From assembly GCF_003149085.1 (NCBI RefSeq), contig NZ_QGDT01000006.1:62001-126000 (forward strand): a stretch of 64,000 nt of DNA, read 5' to 3'. Below, piece after piece: positions 9,192 through 19,500 of this stretch. The stretch's first letter is position 1. Every line of letters starts with the position of its first letter. A program made the position numbers and the translations under genes. The notes under the pieces were generated by a model that was given only the letters and a program-made list of their open reading frames with translations, was not told where the DNA came from and did not search any database. The stretch comes from Dyadobacter jejuensis. Lineage in GTDB: Bacteria > Bacteroidota > Bacteroidia > Cytophagales > Spirosomataceae.

Positions 9192-11345
9192 ATGAAACGA
9201 CTATTCCTATTCCTTATTTTTAGTATTAGCTTTTTAAACCGAATACGGGCTCAAACCGATGATTTTCAATGGAAACAGGTAGCCCCCGGCGTATGGAAAG
9301 CCGTAGTGGGAGCACCAGAAACGATATCACCACTAGGAGTGGCGGGAATAAAACCCATGACGGAGGCTCTTGGCAAGCTTGGTTCCCCTGCCTTTCCCAG
9401 TCTGTTAAAAGAAAGCAAAAATGGACTCACCGACGGGAAAGTTTACCTGCGCTTTCCTTTGGAGCGTCATGAACAACTTTTTGGCCTGGGGCTGAATTTT
9501 AAATCTGTGCAGCAAAGAGGAACGATCAAAACCCTCCAGGTCGATCATTACGCTGGAAAAGATAATGGTAGAACGCATGCGCCCGTTCCGTTTTACGTTT
9601 CGGATAAGGGTTACGGAGTGCTTATCAATTCGGCCCGTTACATCAAGATATATGCTGGTACTACCGTGAGAAAGGACAGCAAAAACCCTCCGCCAGAAAT
9701 GGATCGGAACAGTCAGCGCAACTGGAATCCCAATCCTTACTCCGATGCCGTCGAAGTTCTTATTCCCGCACCTGGCACGGAAATCTATGTGTTTGCCGGG
9801 AAAACAGCCATGGAGGTAGTTCAGCGCTATAATCTGTATTGCGGAGGCGGCACGCTCCCTCCTAAGTGGGGACTAGGATTTACGTATCGAACGCCGACTT
9901 TGTTTTCAGACCAACAGATCATCAGAGAAGTGGCGGAGTTCGAAAAGAAAGGTTACCCCCTGAGTTTTGTAGGCCTGGAACCAGGCTGGCAATCCCATTC
10001 TTATCCCAATAGTTTTGTATGGGACCCCACTCGATTTCCGAATCCCAAGCAATTTCTTGACAATTTATTAACCAAAAATATCCGAGTCAACCTGTGGATC
10101 AACCCTTACGTTTCATCTCGTTCGCCTATTTTTAAAAGTATCCAGCCTTACACCGCTTCTCACACGGTCTGGGTGGGGGAAGTGCCTGACTTTAATACGA
10201 AGCCCGCCAGGGATCTATTTAAAGGTCTGTTTACCGAACAGCATATCAACAAGGGTGTATCGGGCTATAAAGTAGATGAAACCGATGGATATGACCAGTG
10301 GCTGTGGCCCGACGTGGCACAATTCCCATCAGGCTTTAGCGCAGAGCAGGTCCGACAAACCTACGGGTTGCAGTTCCAAAAAATATCCTCAGACTGGTTT
10401 CGTGAAAAAAATACGAGAACTTACGGCTTGGTAAGGGCCTCCAATGCCGGTGCGTCAGCACTTCCGTATGTACTCTATAACGACTACTATAATCACAAGG
10501 ACTTTATAACTGCGCTATGTAACAGTAGCTTTATTGGCGTGCTATGGACCCCAGAGGCTCGTTCATCAAAGACCTCCGAAGAGTGGCTTCGACGGTTTCA
10601 ATCGGTTTGCTTTTCGCCAATGGCCATGCTGAACGCTTGGGCAGACGGAACAAAGCCATGGACATTCCCTGAGGTGGCCGACCAGGTAAAAGAAGTGATG
10701 CAGCTCCGGATGCAGTTGCTTCCTTACTTATACACGACCTTCGCACAATACCATTACGAGGGCAAGCCTCCAGTGCGCGCCATGAATCTAATCGATGGAT
10801 TTACTTTCGAAGTAAAAACAAATGGAGCCGTGCTGAGCTCTACCGACAATCCATATGCACAGGCTACCCGTAGCGACATCAAGGATCAATATATGTTCGG
10901 CGATTATTTACTCGTTGCCCCCTTCTTTGCTGGGGAAACCAGCAGAAAAGTAGTGCTACCCCAAGGCAAATGGTATGATTTCTACACGGGAAAAATAGCA
11001 GGGGAAGGTGAAACGATTGTCGTATCACAGCCAGAGCCTGGTAGAATTCCTCTTTTTGTAAAAGACGGAGGCATTATCCCTATGATCCCACCGATGTTGC
11101 ACGCTCCTTTAAAAGATCAAGTGCTCCCATTGACAGTTCGACACTACGGTTCTATAGCAAACAGCTGGGACTTGTACGATGATGACGGTGAAACCTTCGA
11201 CTTCGAAGGAGGTGCGCATAGCTGGACAAAACTTGCAGTAAACAAGAAAGCCGACGGAAGCCTCGAGGGAACCGTAAAAGCTTCGCCTGGCAACCTGTTT
11301 CACTATCATGCGGTCAACTGGGAATATATGACGCCCAGGCCCTAA
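9192..11345 (+). CDS. Glycoside hydrolase family 31 protein, secreted
   Basis: An exo-acting retaining alpha-glycosidase of family GH31 (alpha-glucosidases, alpha-xylosidases and relatives). From the start at 9192, MKRLFLFLIFSISFLNRIRA is a signal peptide, so it is exported. An N-terminal beta-sandwich (EQLFGLGLNFKSVQQRG) precedes the barrel, which starts near LPPKWGLGFTYRTPTLFSDQ. The nucleophile motif is GYKVDETDG with Asp at residue 362. The likely acid/base Asp sits in YVLYNDYYN, which differs from the usual WxGD context. The C-terminus carries the typical beta-domains (YMFGDYLLVAPFF, YDDDGETFDFEGGAHSW). The unusual acid/base neighbourhood suggests a non-canonical substrate. It has no operon partner. 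Confidence 0.88.
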   Translation: MKRLFLFLIFSISFLNRIRAQTDDFQWKQVAPGVWKAVVGAPETISPLGVAGIKPMTEALGKLGSPAFPSLLKESKNGLTDGKVYLRFPLERHEQLFGLGLNFKSVQQRGTIKTLQVDHYAGKDNGRTHAPVPFYVSDKGYGVLINSARYIKIYAGTTVRKDSKNPPPEMDRNSQRNWNPNPYSDAVEVLIPAPGTEIYVFAGKTAMEVVQRYNLYCGGGTLPPKWGLGFTYRTPTLFSDQQIIREVAEFEKKGYPLSFVGLEPGWQSHSYPNSFVWDPTRFPNPKQFLDNLLTKNIRVNLWINPYVSSRSPIFKSIQPYTASHTVWVGEVPDFNTKPARDLFKGLFTEQHINKGVSGYKVDETDGYDQWLWPDVAQFPSGFSAEQVRQTYGLQFQKISSDWFREKNTRTYGLVRASNAGASALPYVLYNDYYNHKDFITALCNSSFIGVLWTPEARSSKTSEEWLRRFQSVCFSPMAMLNAWADGTKPWTFPEVADQVKEVMQLRMQLLPYLYTTFAQYHYEGKPPVRAMNLIDGFTFEVKTNGAVLSSTDNPYAQATRSDIKDQYMFGDYLLVAPFFAGETSRKVVLPQGKWYDFYTGKIAGEGETIVVSQPEPGRIPLFVKDGGIIPMIPPMLHAPLKDQVLPLTVRHYGSIANSWDLYDDDGETFDFEGGAHSWTKLAVNKKADGSLEGTVKASPGNLFHYHAVNWEYMTPRP

Positions 11346-11393
11346 TTTTCAGGGCCATAACCGGTGATCTTTACCTCATTGCCCCTAAAATGG

Positions 11394-11425
11394 CCCCGGT
11401 CGGTGTCTTGACCCGACCGGGGTTT
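11394..11425 (+). terminator. Hairpin after the GH31 gene
   Basis: A ten-base perfect GC-rich stem, CCCCGGTCGG/CCGACCGGGG (11394-11403 with 11413-11422), stands about 50 bases past the GH31 stop. It is followed by only three T residues, so termination efficiency is uncertain. Confidence 0.6.
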
Positions 11426-11599
11426 ACGAGAGCCCATGGATACGAATCTTCAATACCCCTTAATACTTGCTTGGGTGGATACAGAAAAACAGTAAGATTG
11501 TAGGTCCACTGGAGTCTACGCTCCAAAACTATTTATAGAGGGGTCAGTATGGACCAGAAAACTCTTTGTCATTGCTATCATCTTATTCTGCTTTTTTAT

Positions 11600-11616
11600 A
11601 CTATAAAATTTATAGT
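11600..11616. promoter_or_regulatory. Palindromic operator candidate for the HxlR regulator
   Basis: ACTATAAA-A-TTTATAGT is a perfect 8+1+8 palindrome about 60 bases before the HxlR start codon. HxlR-family winged-helix dimers bind such AT-rich dyads and often control their own gene. This is the only strong dyad in the gap 11426-11678, which otherwise shows nothing else recognisable. Confidence 0.45.
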
Positions 11617-11678
11617 TGCAAAACTAAGTATAGCCTATTACTTTTGCTATAACGGTCAAAAAGGATCGTTTAAAAGAT

Positions 11679-12047
11679 ATGAAAACAACAGAAGTGAAAA
11701 TGCTCAATTTTAGAGGTAATGAATATCCGTGTTGTGCAAGTTTAACAATGGGGATTATTGGTGGAAAATGGAAAACAGTGATCCTTTTTCATTTGATAAA
11801 CGAAAAACTAAGGTATAATGAATTGAGAAAATCAATGCCTACGGTTACCGAAAGAACCTTGAGCCTACAGCTAAAAGCTTTAGAAGAAGATGGTCTGATC
11901 AAAAGAAAAGTTTTTGCTTCAAAACCTCCTTTGAAAGTCGAGTATTGTTTAACTGATTTCGGAAAAACATTAATTCCACTAATCCAATCTATTGCCAATT
12001 GGGGTGATTCTGTGGCTGAAAAATATTCAATGGAAAATTCGGTTTGA
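11679..12047 (+). CDS. HxlR-family winged helix-turn-helix transcriptional regulator
   Basis: A 122-residue DNA-binding protein of the HxlR family. Family landmarks are an N-terminal Cys pair (EYPCCASLTMGIIGGKWKTV), then LRYNELRKSMPTVTERTLSL for the recognition helix, KALEEDGLIKRKV for the wing, and VEYCLTDFGKTLIPLI before the dimerisation helix. Such regulators sense redox or electrophile stress through the N-terminal Cys and usually control a neighbouring oxidoreductase. Here no such target lies next to it: downstream, and on the opposite strand, is a glycosyltransferase. The target may have been lost. A palindromic candidate operator lies upstream. MLNFRG at 11700 is an alternative start. 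Confidence 0.9.
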   Translation: MKTTEVKMLNFRGNEYPCCASLTMGIIGGKWKTVILFHLINEKLRYNELRKSMPTVTERTLSLQLKALEEDGLIKRKVFASKPPLKVEYCLTDFGKTLIPLIQSIANWGDSVAEKYSMENSV

Positions 12048-12120
12048 CCAAATTCACTGGCATGGTCCCTCCGAAATAACCAGGAATTACTACAATCACG
12101 CCTATTTTGTATATACATTG

Positions 12121-13644
12121 TTAGTGGTAGTTTTTCTTTTCGGCAATTTCATTTTTAATTCTTTGTCTAATGTCAATTTTTGCACCTGTGAATACAAATA
12201 TTCCTGTCCCAAATTCTCTTGAATATTTGTTTGTAATAGAGCCTACAATTAATGAAGTTTCAAAAAATGGCGATGTTTCGTGTAATTCTACATTTACTTC
12301 TTCGGCTTCTTTAACTCTAATTAAGTTTTCATATTTTTTAGTTAAATCAAACCACTCTATGTAGTCAGCATTGAATGAAACTGCTCGTAATTTTTGGCTT
12401 GAATAAAAATTTATAGCTCCTGCTTGTCCATAGTTGTCGCACAGAATTAAAGTCCTTTCTTTATTTGGTAATTTTGAGTAAATACTATCAACTTTTACGG
12501 TCAACTCTTTCCACCCCAACATATCAGCAAAGTCTTGTGGTAGTTCGTGGTCTTTACCGTCTTCCCAACGAAGCATACCCAATTTTTTATAATTTTCTGA
12601 ATGCTGAATTATGTATTCAGGGCTTTTATTGGGGAATCCAACATTAAAAATTGGAATAAATAAAATTAACGGAACTGCAATCGCAACTATTTGTAAATAT
12701 TTTTTCCAACCATCTATTAAAATATCTGCAAGATAAACAGAACCAAAAGCAATATAAATCGGGTAGATACCAATGGCATAATAATCTTTTGCCTTAAAGT
12801 AAATAAAGGCTGTTAAAGTAAATATGATAGAGAAAAAGAAAAGTTTATACTTACTGAAAGGCTTATAGAATAGCAAAGCATAAAACGAGGAAAAGAGTAC
12901 TAATAATGAACCAAAGAAAAAGAGTAATTGATTCTTCAAAAAGTCTAATCTATTCACATTCACTAATTGAGTTTCTGCCAATTGTTTTAAGTGGAGAAAG
13001 ACTGGAAAATTGTTATTGTATTGCCATACAAGATTAGGTAAAATTAGAACCAACCCTAATAAAATGGCAAAATACAAAGTAGGTCTTAAAAATATTTTTC
13101 TATGTTCTGTAAGCAATAAAGATGGCAAAAGTCCAATTAAGAGAAAAACTATATTGTATTTATTTAGAAAGCCAATTGCAAATACTGTCGCTCCTATATA
13201 AAGCCATTTTGAATCATCCGTTTTGATATATTTTAGTAGAATAAAGTATAAAACTGTCCAACTTAAGACATCAAAGGAATTGGGTTGATACAATGTATTT
13301 AGTCGCAATAGTGCGGAAAATAAAACACAAGTTGCACCTAAAATTAATGCAAAAAGGTTTCCTCCTAATTCTTCTATTGCTTTCCAAACCACAAAGATTG
13401 TCAAAGCTCCATACAGGGCAGGGAAGAATTTAACCCAAAAAATTGAATTGCCCAATACTTGAACAATGTATGATGTCCAAGAGGTAAAAGGTGGAACTGA
13501 AAGATAACCCCAAGCCAAATGATTTGCTTGGTCAAGATGCAAATACTCGTCTCGTTGCAAGTCATACTCACTACTTAATAGTAAAAATTGCAGCAAGAAT
13601 TTAAGGCCAATAAAACCTATTAAAATTGTCGTTTTTATTGTCAT
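12121..13644 (-). CDS. Glycosyltransferase family 39-like membrane protein
   Basis: A 507-residue integral membrane protein related to ArnT/PMT-type (GT39, PMT_2) glycosyltransferases, which use polyprenyl-phosphate sugars to modify lipids or proteins on the periplasmic face. The first membrane helix is followed by a loop with YDLQRDEYLHLDQANHLAWG, which contains the catalytic-type Asp-Glu pair, and then GYLSVPPFTSW, the characteristic PPF motif. About ten further hydrophobic helices and a soluble periplasmic C-terminal domain follow. The gene is AT-rich like the rest of the island. It converges with the HxlR gene and has no obvious operon partner. The acceptor is unknown. Confidence 0.82.
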   Translation of the reverse strand: MTIKTTILIGFIGLKFLLQFLLLSSEYDLQRDEYLHLDQANHLAWGYLSVPPFTSWTSYIVQVLGNSIFWVKFFPALYGALTIFVVWKAIEELGGNLFALILGATCVLFSALLRLNTLYQPNSFDVLSWTVLYFILLKYIKTDDSKWLYIGATVFAIGFLNKYNIVFLLIGLLPSLLLTEHRKIFLRPTLYFAILLGLVLILPNLVWQYNNNFPVFLHLKQLAETQLVNVNRLDFLKNQLLFFFGSLLVLFSSFYALLFYKPFSKYKLFFFSIIFTLTAFIYFKAKDYYAIGIYPIYIAFGSVYLADILIDGWKKYLQIVAIAVPLILFIPIFNVGFPNKSPEYIIQHSENYKKLGMLRWEDGKDHELPQDFADMLGWKELTVKVDSIYSKLPNKERTLILCDNYGQAGAINFYSSQKLRAVSFNADYIEWFDLTKKYENLIRVKEAEEVNVELHETSPFFETSLIVGSITNKYSREFGTGIFVFTGAKIDIRQRIKNEIAEKKNYH

Positions 13645-14078
13645 TGAGACGTGTTAATTAAAACTACCGCCAACACCGTTATTCACGAAACCATTTGCGT
13701 CTATTTCGAATTAGTCAGTAGGATTCTTTACAATAATATCGAAATTTTCAAAAATACCAAGCGGGCTTTGGGGCTATTCATCCAGGTAAGCAGCCGTATT
13801 TACATCGTCCGCCCAAAGCCAGGATTCCTCACCGACCCGAATTAACCAAGAGACCCCGAATCAATACCACCAAAAAACAATGACCCCCTTTCAAGGTTTT
13901 AACTCGCTCGGCCTATCTATAAAATGTCATCCAGCGGGAAGATCCTCGGGAAGCCCTCGGGAAGCCCTGCAGTTTTTTTACCGAATCCAGCCCAAAGGAT
14001 CAAGTAAGTTGGCCTTGTCGCATAGTGATGTTTTAAGCGGCAAGGTAATTTCTTGATCTTTTAAAGTGGCACAAAACG
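13645..14078. other. Non-coding stretch before the IS66 remnant
   Basis: No intact gene is seen. Base composition is mixed, suggesting patched-together fragments. At 13667-13685 the plus strand reads CCGCCAACACCGTTATTC. This joins in one place the two end motifs of the attC-like element found at 22.8-22.96 kb, without its stem. Short open stretches have no recognisable relatives. Confidence 0.4.
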
Positions 14079-14243
14079 AACCGTAATATCCAAACAGCCC
14101 AAAATGCGACCATGATCTATTCCTTGTGCGCTACCTGCAAAAAACACAAGCTGAATCCAAACGACTGGCTACTGGACCTGCTACGCAAACTCAACGATAT
14201 CAATTACGATGGTAAGTTCTCCGACCTGCTTCCGCATAGGTGA
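14079..14243 (+). pseudogene. IS66-family transposase, C-terminal remnant
   Basis: Reading from 14079 the frame gives NRNIQTAQNATMIYSL, then ATCKKHKLNPNDWLLDLLRK and a C-terminal SDLLPHR before TGA. This is the C-terminal tail of IS66 transposases, whose signature is a YSL..TCK segment, then NP..WL and a final LLP. Only about 55 residues survive. The catalytic DDE domain and the two accessory ORFs are missing, and no terminal inverted repeats are visible. It is evidence of past transposition at this edge of the island. Confidence 0.75.
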
Positions 14244-14265
14244 AAAACATCCTAAATCCTGTTAA

Positions 14266-14562
14266 TTATATGGCATAAGGGGGGGGCGACTGATTATGTA
14301 ATTTCAACCACTCTTTTGGCTCCACGATTTCCGTTTTGATTAGCCCAGTATCACGGTATTCCCTAGCCCAATGACTTCCATTTTAGACACCAATCGTACC
14401 CGTTTGATTTTGATTCTTCAACCAACTTGAACATTTCTATACTCTTTGAGTCTTGTTTTGACATCGCTTTCCATCTTTTAGGTCTTAATTTCAAAACTAC
14501 ATCCTGGTCATCGAATGAAAAATATGAACTTGCTTCGGCGGATACGGTTAAGCACCAAAGTT
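14266..14562 (-). pseudogene. Frameshifted small gene downstream of drmB, unknown function
   Basis: On the minus strand an open frame without upstream Met reads SYFSFDDQDVVLKLRPKRWK, then SIEMFKLVEESKSNGYDWC, and ends at a TAG near 14361. Directly overlapping it in another frame, HWAREYRDTGLIKTEIVEPK continues for about 35 residues to TAA at 14266. Two adjoining coding-like segments in different frames suggest one short protein broken by a frameshift. It lies immediately after the drmB stop in the same orientation, so it may be a decayed last gene of that operon. A run of eight C residues lies near its end. No family is recognised. Confidence 0.4.
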
Positions 14563-14564
14563 AG

Positions 14565-16568
14565 TTAAAATCCCGAACTTTCGGGCTGGAACTCCCCCCC
14601 ATGGTGTATAGCCGATGTTATACACTCTCCCTTTAACGTTCTGTTTATCAAACCCTTAAAGTATCCATAATCTTTGTCAACTAAAATTCGTCTGTCAAGA
14701 TAGCAATTGAATTTTTCGCAAGAAGTTTCGGGCAATAATGTACAACTGAAACAAGCGGAAAGATTCAAGTTTGCCACACCTTGTCCGTGTGTATGGTAGC
14801 AAATGGGGTCTGTCGCACAGTCAATTGCTCGAATCATTGCAGATTCAATTAGTTTACCTATTCTGTCGTCATCACAAATTGATGTTATTCCACCGTAACT
14901 TCCCTCAGAACCTGCAATTGTGTAAATTAAAACTCCATTCATTTCAGGGTTTTCGTCAATGTATAGTCGCTCTTGAATTGAAGTTGATGGATAACCACAC
15001 AAATACTCCAACTCCTTAATAATTAAATGCGAAAATGTATGAATGAGAACATATTTTGGGTTTAAGTCAAAGTCCTCATTAAAGGTAGATTCAAACTGTT
15101 GTTTGTTCCCGATTAAAACTGAAATTCGTTCTTGTATTTTAGGATTGTTTCCAATCCATTCATCTAAAGTTTTATTGTCAAATTCAAAAAACACACCTTC
15201 TCCAAAACTTTCAATCGCTGGTAAATATGTTGTTGTTTTCCCATAAGTAGAAGTGAATTTTTTGACAATGCTTTCAATTGTGGTTTTTTCAGGGTCTTCA
15301 TCTTCTAAAATTGCATTTGATGCAATTGGTTCTTGTCTCGTATACGAAGTCTGAACAGATGCAATTTTTATTTTATCCATTTTAAAAATGGATTTTATCA
15401 AATCACTCTGAAAAAAAGAATTGTCTATTTTGTCGAAAATTAATTTATCTTCAATTATCTCACTATCTTTTTCAGTGATGAATTTGTATTCATCAAATCT
15501 GTATTGGTTTTCAGTTTTTGCAATTTCAAGATTCCTTTCGCTGAAATTATTATCAATCAGTTTCTGAATGGTTTCGGAATCTATATCAATGTTTTTATAG
15601 CGTTTTAGATTTCTTGAAATTGTTTGGGCATTACTTCCGTCATTGTATTCTTCCTTAACCAAGTTGATTGAAAACTCGTTTAATTCATCATTGGCAGGAA
15701 TAAAAATACTCGACAAAATATTTGGGTAATAAACGCTATTACTTGAACGAATAACAGGTTTAAATAAAATGTCGGTATCCTTTGAGTTAGGAATTAAATC
15801 TTGAATTTTTACCCTTAGATTGAACAAACCCGAAAGTGTTGTAAAGTTTATTTGCTCTCCGTTTTTTCTTTTTGCAATTATCCAAATACCTTTCAAATCG
15901 TCCATTTTATCGGATGTTTTGTACTCAAAAATAACATCATCTGGAACTTGAATATTTGCGAGCGTGATAATTTCTTCTTCACTTGGGGTATGGATTGATT
16001 CTGTACTTTCCTCTTTTTTTCTGTATCTGAGTAATGACCATTTATCCCAAGGTATATCGGCAATTTCTCCATTTGGAGATGTTAGAACAAAACGAACTTG
16101 TTCCAAATCATAGAACTTTCTTTTTTTATCTCTGTTTCTCACGTAGCAACTGTAACACTTGGGTGGGTAAAAATTGTCTTTATGGTATGAATCAACATTA
16201 TTTTCCCAATTGATTTTCCACTTGTCAATTCTATCAAAACGATTACAGTTGTTGCAGTAAAACCACTCAGGGAAGTATTTTGCAGATATAAAAGCAAATT
16301 GATTTTCGGGCTTAAAACCTTGTTTTAAATCGTTAACGGGGATTTTTATTAAATGTTCTAACTCGTAAAAATACTTACTCAATCGGTTTTTGAATCTTTT
16401 GTCAATGACAAAATTGTGTTCTTCAAATTGTCCATTTATAGTTTGAAAAAAAGGCCATTCGTTAAAGTTGTCAATCAATATTGAACCATCTCTTGTTTCT
16501 AGAATAGAACCAACACCACCATACGAACTAATGGCTTTTCTTGTTTGTATTTGCTCAAATTGTCCCAT
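14565..16568 (-). CDS. drmB: DrmB-like DUF1998 protein of a DISARM-type defence system
   Basis: A 667-residue protein ending in a DUF1998 domain, the hallmark of DrmB, which works with the DrmA helicase in DISARM anti-phage defence. Residues 500-640 show YVLIHTFSHLIIKELEYLCG, IAGSEGSYGGITSI and a Cys-rich finish (SACFSCTLLPETSCEKFNC). An N-terminal zinc-finger-like set, CNNC near residue 103 and CYSC near 139, is also typical. The start ATG shares one base with the drmA stop (TAATG), indicating translational coupling. Known DrmA-DrmB pairs form a complex that engages DNA ends; that is family knowledge, not seen here. The gene is strongly AT-rich. DUF1998 proteins also occur outside DISARM, but the partner gene supports this call. 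Confidence 0.82.
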   Translation of the reverse strand: MGQFEQIQTRKAISSYGGVGSILETRDGSILIDNFNEWPFFQTINGQFEEHNFVIDKRFKNRLSKYFYELEHLIKIPVNDLKQGFKPENQFAFISAKYFPEWFYCNNCNRFDRIDKWKINWENNVDSYHKDNFYPPKCYSCYVRNRDKKRKFYDLEQVRFVLTSPNGEIADIPWDKWSLLRYRKKEESTESIHTPSEEEIITLANIQVPDDVIFEYKTSDKMDDLKGIWIIAKRKNGEQINFTTLSGLFNLRVKIQDLIPNSKDTDILFKPVIRSSNSVYYPNILSSIFIPANDELNEFSINLVKEEYNDGSNAQTISRNLKRYKNIDIDSETIQKLIDNNFSERNLEIAKTENQYRFDEYKFITEKDSEIIEDKLIFDKIDNSFFQSDLIKSIFKMDKIKIASVQTSYTRQEPIASNAILEDEDPEKTTIESIVKKFTSTYGKTTTYLPAIESFGEGVFFEFDNKTLDEWIGNNPKIQERISVLIGNKQQFESTFNEDFDLNPKYVLIHTFSHLIIKELEYLCGYPSTSIQERLYIDENPEMNGVLIYTIAGSEGSYGGITSICDDDRIGKLIESAMIRAIDCATDPICYHTHGQGVANLNLSACFSCTLLPETSCEKFNCYLDRRILVDKDYGYFKGLINRTLKGECITSAIHHGGEFQPESSGF

Positions 16569-19500
16569 TATTTGTTTATTATTTTCACAATACTATTCGT
16601 ATCTATTTCTCTCATTGACATCATCAAACTCCAATCGTCCAAGTCGGACATTTTTTTAATCAAAATTTTATAGGTCAAATCGCCCTCTTTTGTCGTCCAT
16701 TTTTCGGCTAAAACCTTCAACTTGTCCAACGCATAATCCAATTGCTTTTTATTTTTGATTCTTGCGGAAATGAAAGTTTTTAGTTCCTCATAATTGCCTG
16801 TGAAATCTTTGGCTCTGTTGTCAAGATATAAACCTTGTTTGTGTCGGACAAAACAAACCAACAAGCTCGCCAAAACTTTATCTAAAGCAATTTCTGTAAA
16901 AGGTGTGACACTTAATGGCTCTACGTATTTGTAATATGCGTTATTGAAAGGAACGTAATTTTCAAAATACGATTTGTCTCGTGAACGGTTAGCATCCAAT
17001 AAATTGATAACAATTCCTTTATCCTTTCTACCAACACGGCTTGATGCCTGAATGTATTCGGCAACATTTTTAGGTTGTCCATTCATCAACATTACATTCA
17101 GTCGATCAATATCAATACCAACCGAAAACATATTGGATGCCAAAACCAAATCGACCGTGTTTTGAACAAAACACCATCCATCTTTGGCAATTAGGCTAAA
17201 CTTCATTTCGAGTTCGTCCAATAGCTTCTTGATAGAATTACTTTCTATTCTACTTGTCAGTTCTTTTGTTCTTCCTGCAAGTCCAAAATAGTTAAAGCCA
17301 TAAATCTGTTTATTAAGCTGATAACGATTATGTAAGAGTTTTAAAAAATCTGAAATTTCCGCAGGCACCTTGTTATAAACCTTTCCAACATCACGCAAAC
17401 TGTTGTAAAAAGAAACAATAGTCCAAAAATTATTTTCTCGACTTATTGCCTCTTCTTGCGATAAATTCTCCTTTACTCTGTAATATTTGAACAACTCAAT
17501 ACGAGCCAAAAGCAAATTTCCCAAAATCCGTATTTGAGAATTTAAAGCTGTTTTCCCTGTTGGCATAAAACCGATATGCTTCCTCTTACTTTCAGTTGAA
17601 ACGTAAGAAAAGAAGTTGTCATCATAAGTTACGCCCATTGGTGGAAATATGTTTAAGGCTCTATTCCCGTAAAGCATTGCAACTTGTTGTTCCGTATTTC
17701 GGGTTGTTGCTGTTGAAGTAATGATTTTGGGTTTTCTTTTTCCTTTCGTTGAAAGCATTTCAACAATTGATTCATATAAACCAGTAATTGAGCCCAAAGG
17801 ACCACTCAACAAGTGCAACTCATCTTGAATAATCAAATCAGGTGGCTGTTTGTTTTCTTCCAATGAATTAAAAAGGCGATGTCCTTCTTTCCTATGCGAA
17901 AGCATTGCGAATTTATCAACCGTAGCAAACAGCAATGTAGGTGGGAAATCATAAATTTTACCATCAATAAAATAAATGGGCAATTCTTCACTAAATGCAC
18001 AAATAGGATTTAAGCAGTTGGTTGAAAATGTTTTGTCGGTTGCTCTGTAACCTAAATCAAATTTACCCGATTGATTTTGGGAAACTAAATTACAGCCACA
18101 CCAAGAACAGTTGGTAATTGGGAATGAATTTGCTTTACGATAATCTCCTGTTCTTCTGTTATTTAGCTTGGTAATTTCATCAAATACTTTTTTAAAAATT
18201 GTCCGAGCGTCCGAATATGAGTTTGGCGTTGTAGATGCTCCAACCCACATTCCAATTGAAACTTTATCATTACCAAAAAAGTAATTATCGCCTGAATGAA
18301 AATTCCTTCTCAAAAAATCCAACGAAAGAATCAGTTTTGTTGCTCGTTCAAATTGTTGAGCTGTCAACAATCGTAAAGTATATCGCATTATTACGGAAAC
18401 CCCGTCAGCATATTTACCGTATGTAATTCTTCTACTAATTATTGTGAAAGCTGTAATTGCCAAATACGCTTCTGTTTTTCCGCCACCTGTCGGAAACCAA
18501 AGTAAATCAACAACATTATATCTGTCATCTGAATCTTCTTTGATTATTGATTCAATATTCAAAAGAAAGAATGCCAATTGAAACGGTCTGTAATTTGGCT
18601 TGAAAGAATGATTTTTGAAAAAGTCTAAATCATTGTAATTGATATTTTTGTCAATTTCAGATAGCTCAATTCCTTTTTTTCCAAACAAATCTTTGTTAGA
18701 GATTAGCATTTGAATATACATTGCCGTGTTTGCCAACAAAAAAGCTTTAAAAGCTATTTCGTTGTCATTTAGAAATTCAATGTTTTTGATTAGTCTTTCG
18801 TATGCTTTATTTTGCTTTTCTAAAATGGTGCATAGCGGTTTTTTGCAATTATCTTCCGCAGTTGTTTTTTCTTGTTCAGTTATCCAATTCTTGTACTCTT
18901 TGGCAAATAGTTTTAACTTTTGAATTATGGTTGGTTTGTCGAAATCAGTCCAAATTGAAAGTTTTTTCAACTCGGTTATATCTTTCAAATTTGCGGGGAA
19001 AGTGTCTTTAAAAGCGTTACTGTAATTTTTAATATCAACTTCGGGTAAAAAAGTGGTTTTTAATTCCGTTGGATTTTTGTCGTTATTCCAAGTAACCGCA
19101 CAACCGTGTCCAATGGCAAAAGAGCGTTCATTTCTGTATTGAAAATTGATTAGGTTTAGTTCTTCGTCAAACGGATTTGTCTCAGAAATTTGCTTGTATG
19201 GCAAAAATGTAACATCCGAAACGGCAATTTCGCCCTGAAAAATTGCTTTCGTGTTTAAAAGTTCATTACCAAACGAAAATTTATTTTTCGGGTGGTTCAA
19301 TCTGTTTGCCAATAGAATTTTTATGAATTTGCCGAATTGTGTTTCATAAATTTTCTTGTAGTAGCAAGTAATAATTGAATTGTCCTCTTGGTGTTGGTCT
19401 AACGGATATTCTTTTGATTCATCAGCATTAATTCCCATTAGGTTTAAAGGTACAATTACAGGCTCTCTCTTTACTCTTTTCCAAAGACGTTGTCCTAATA

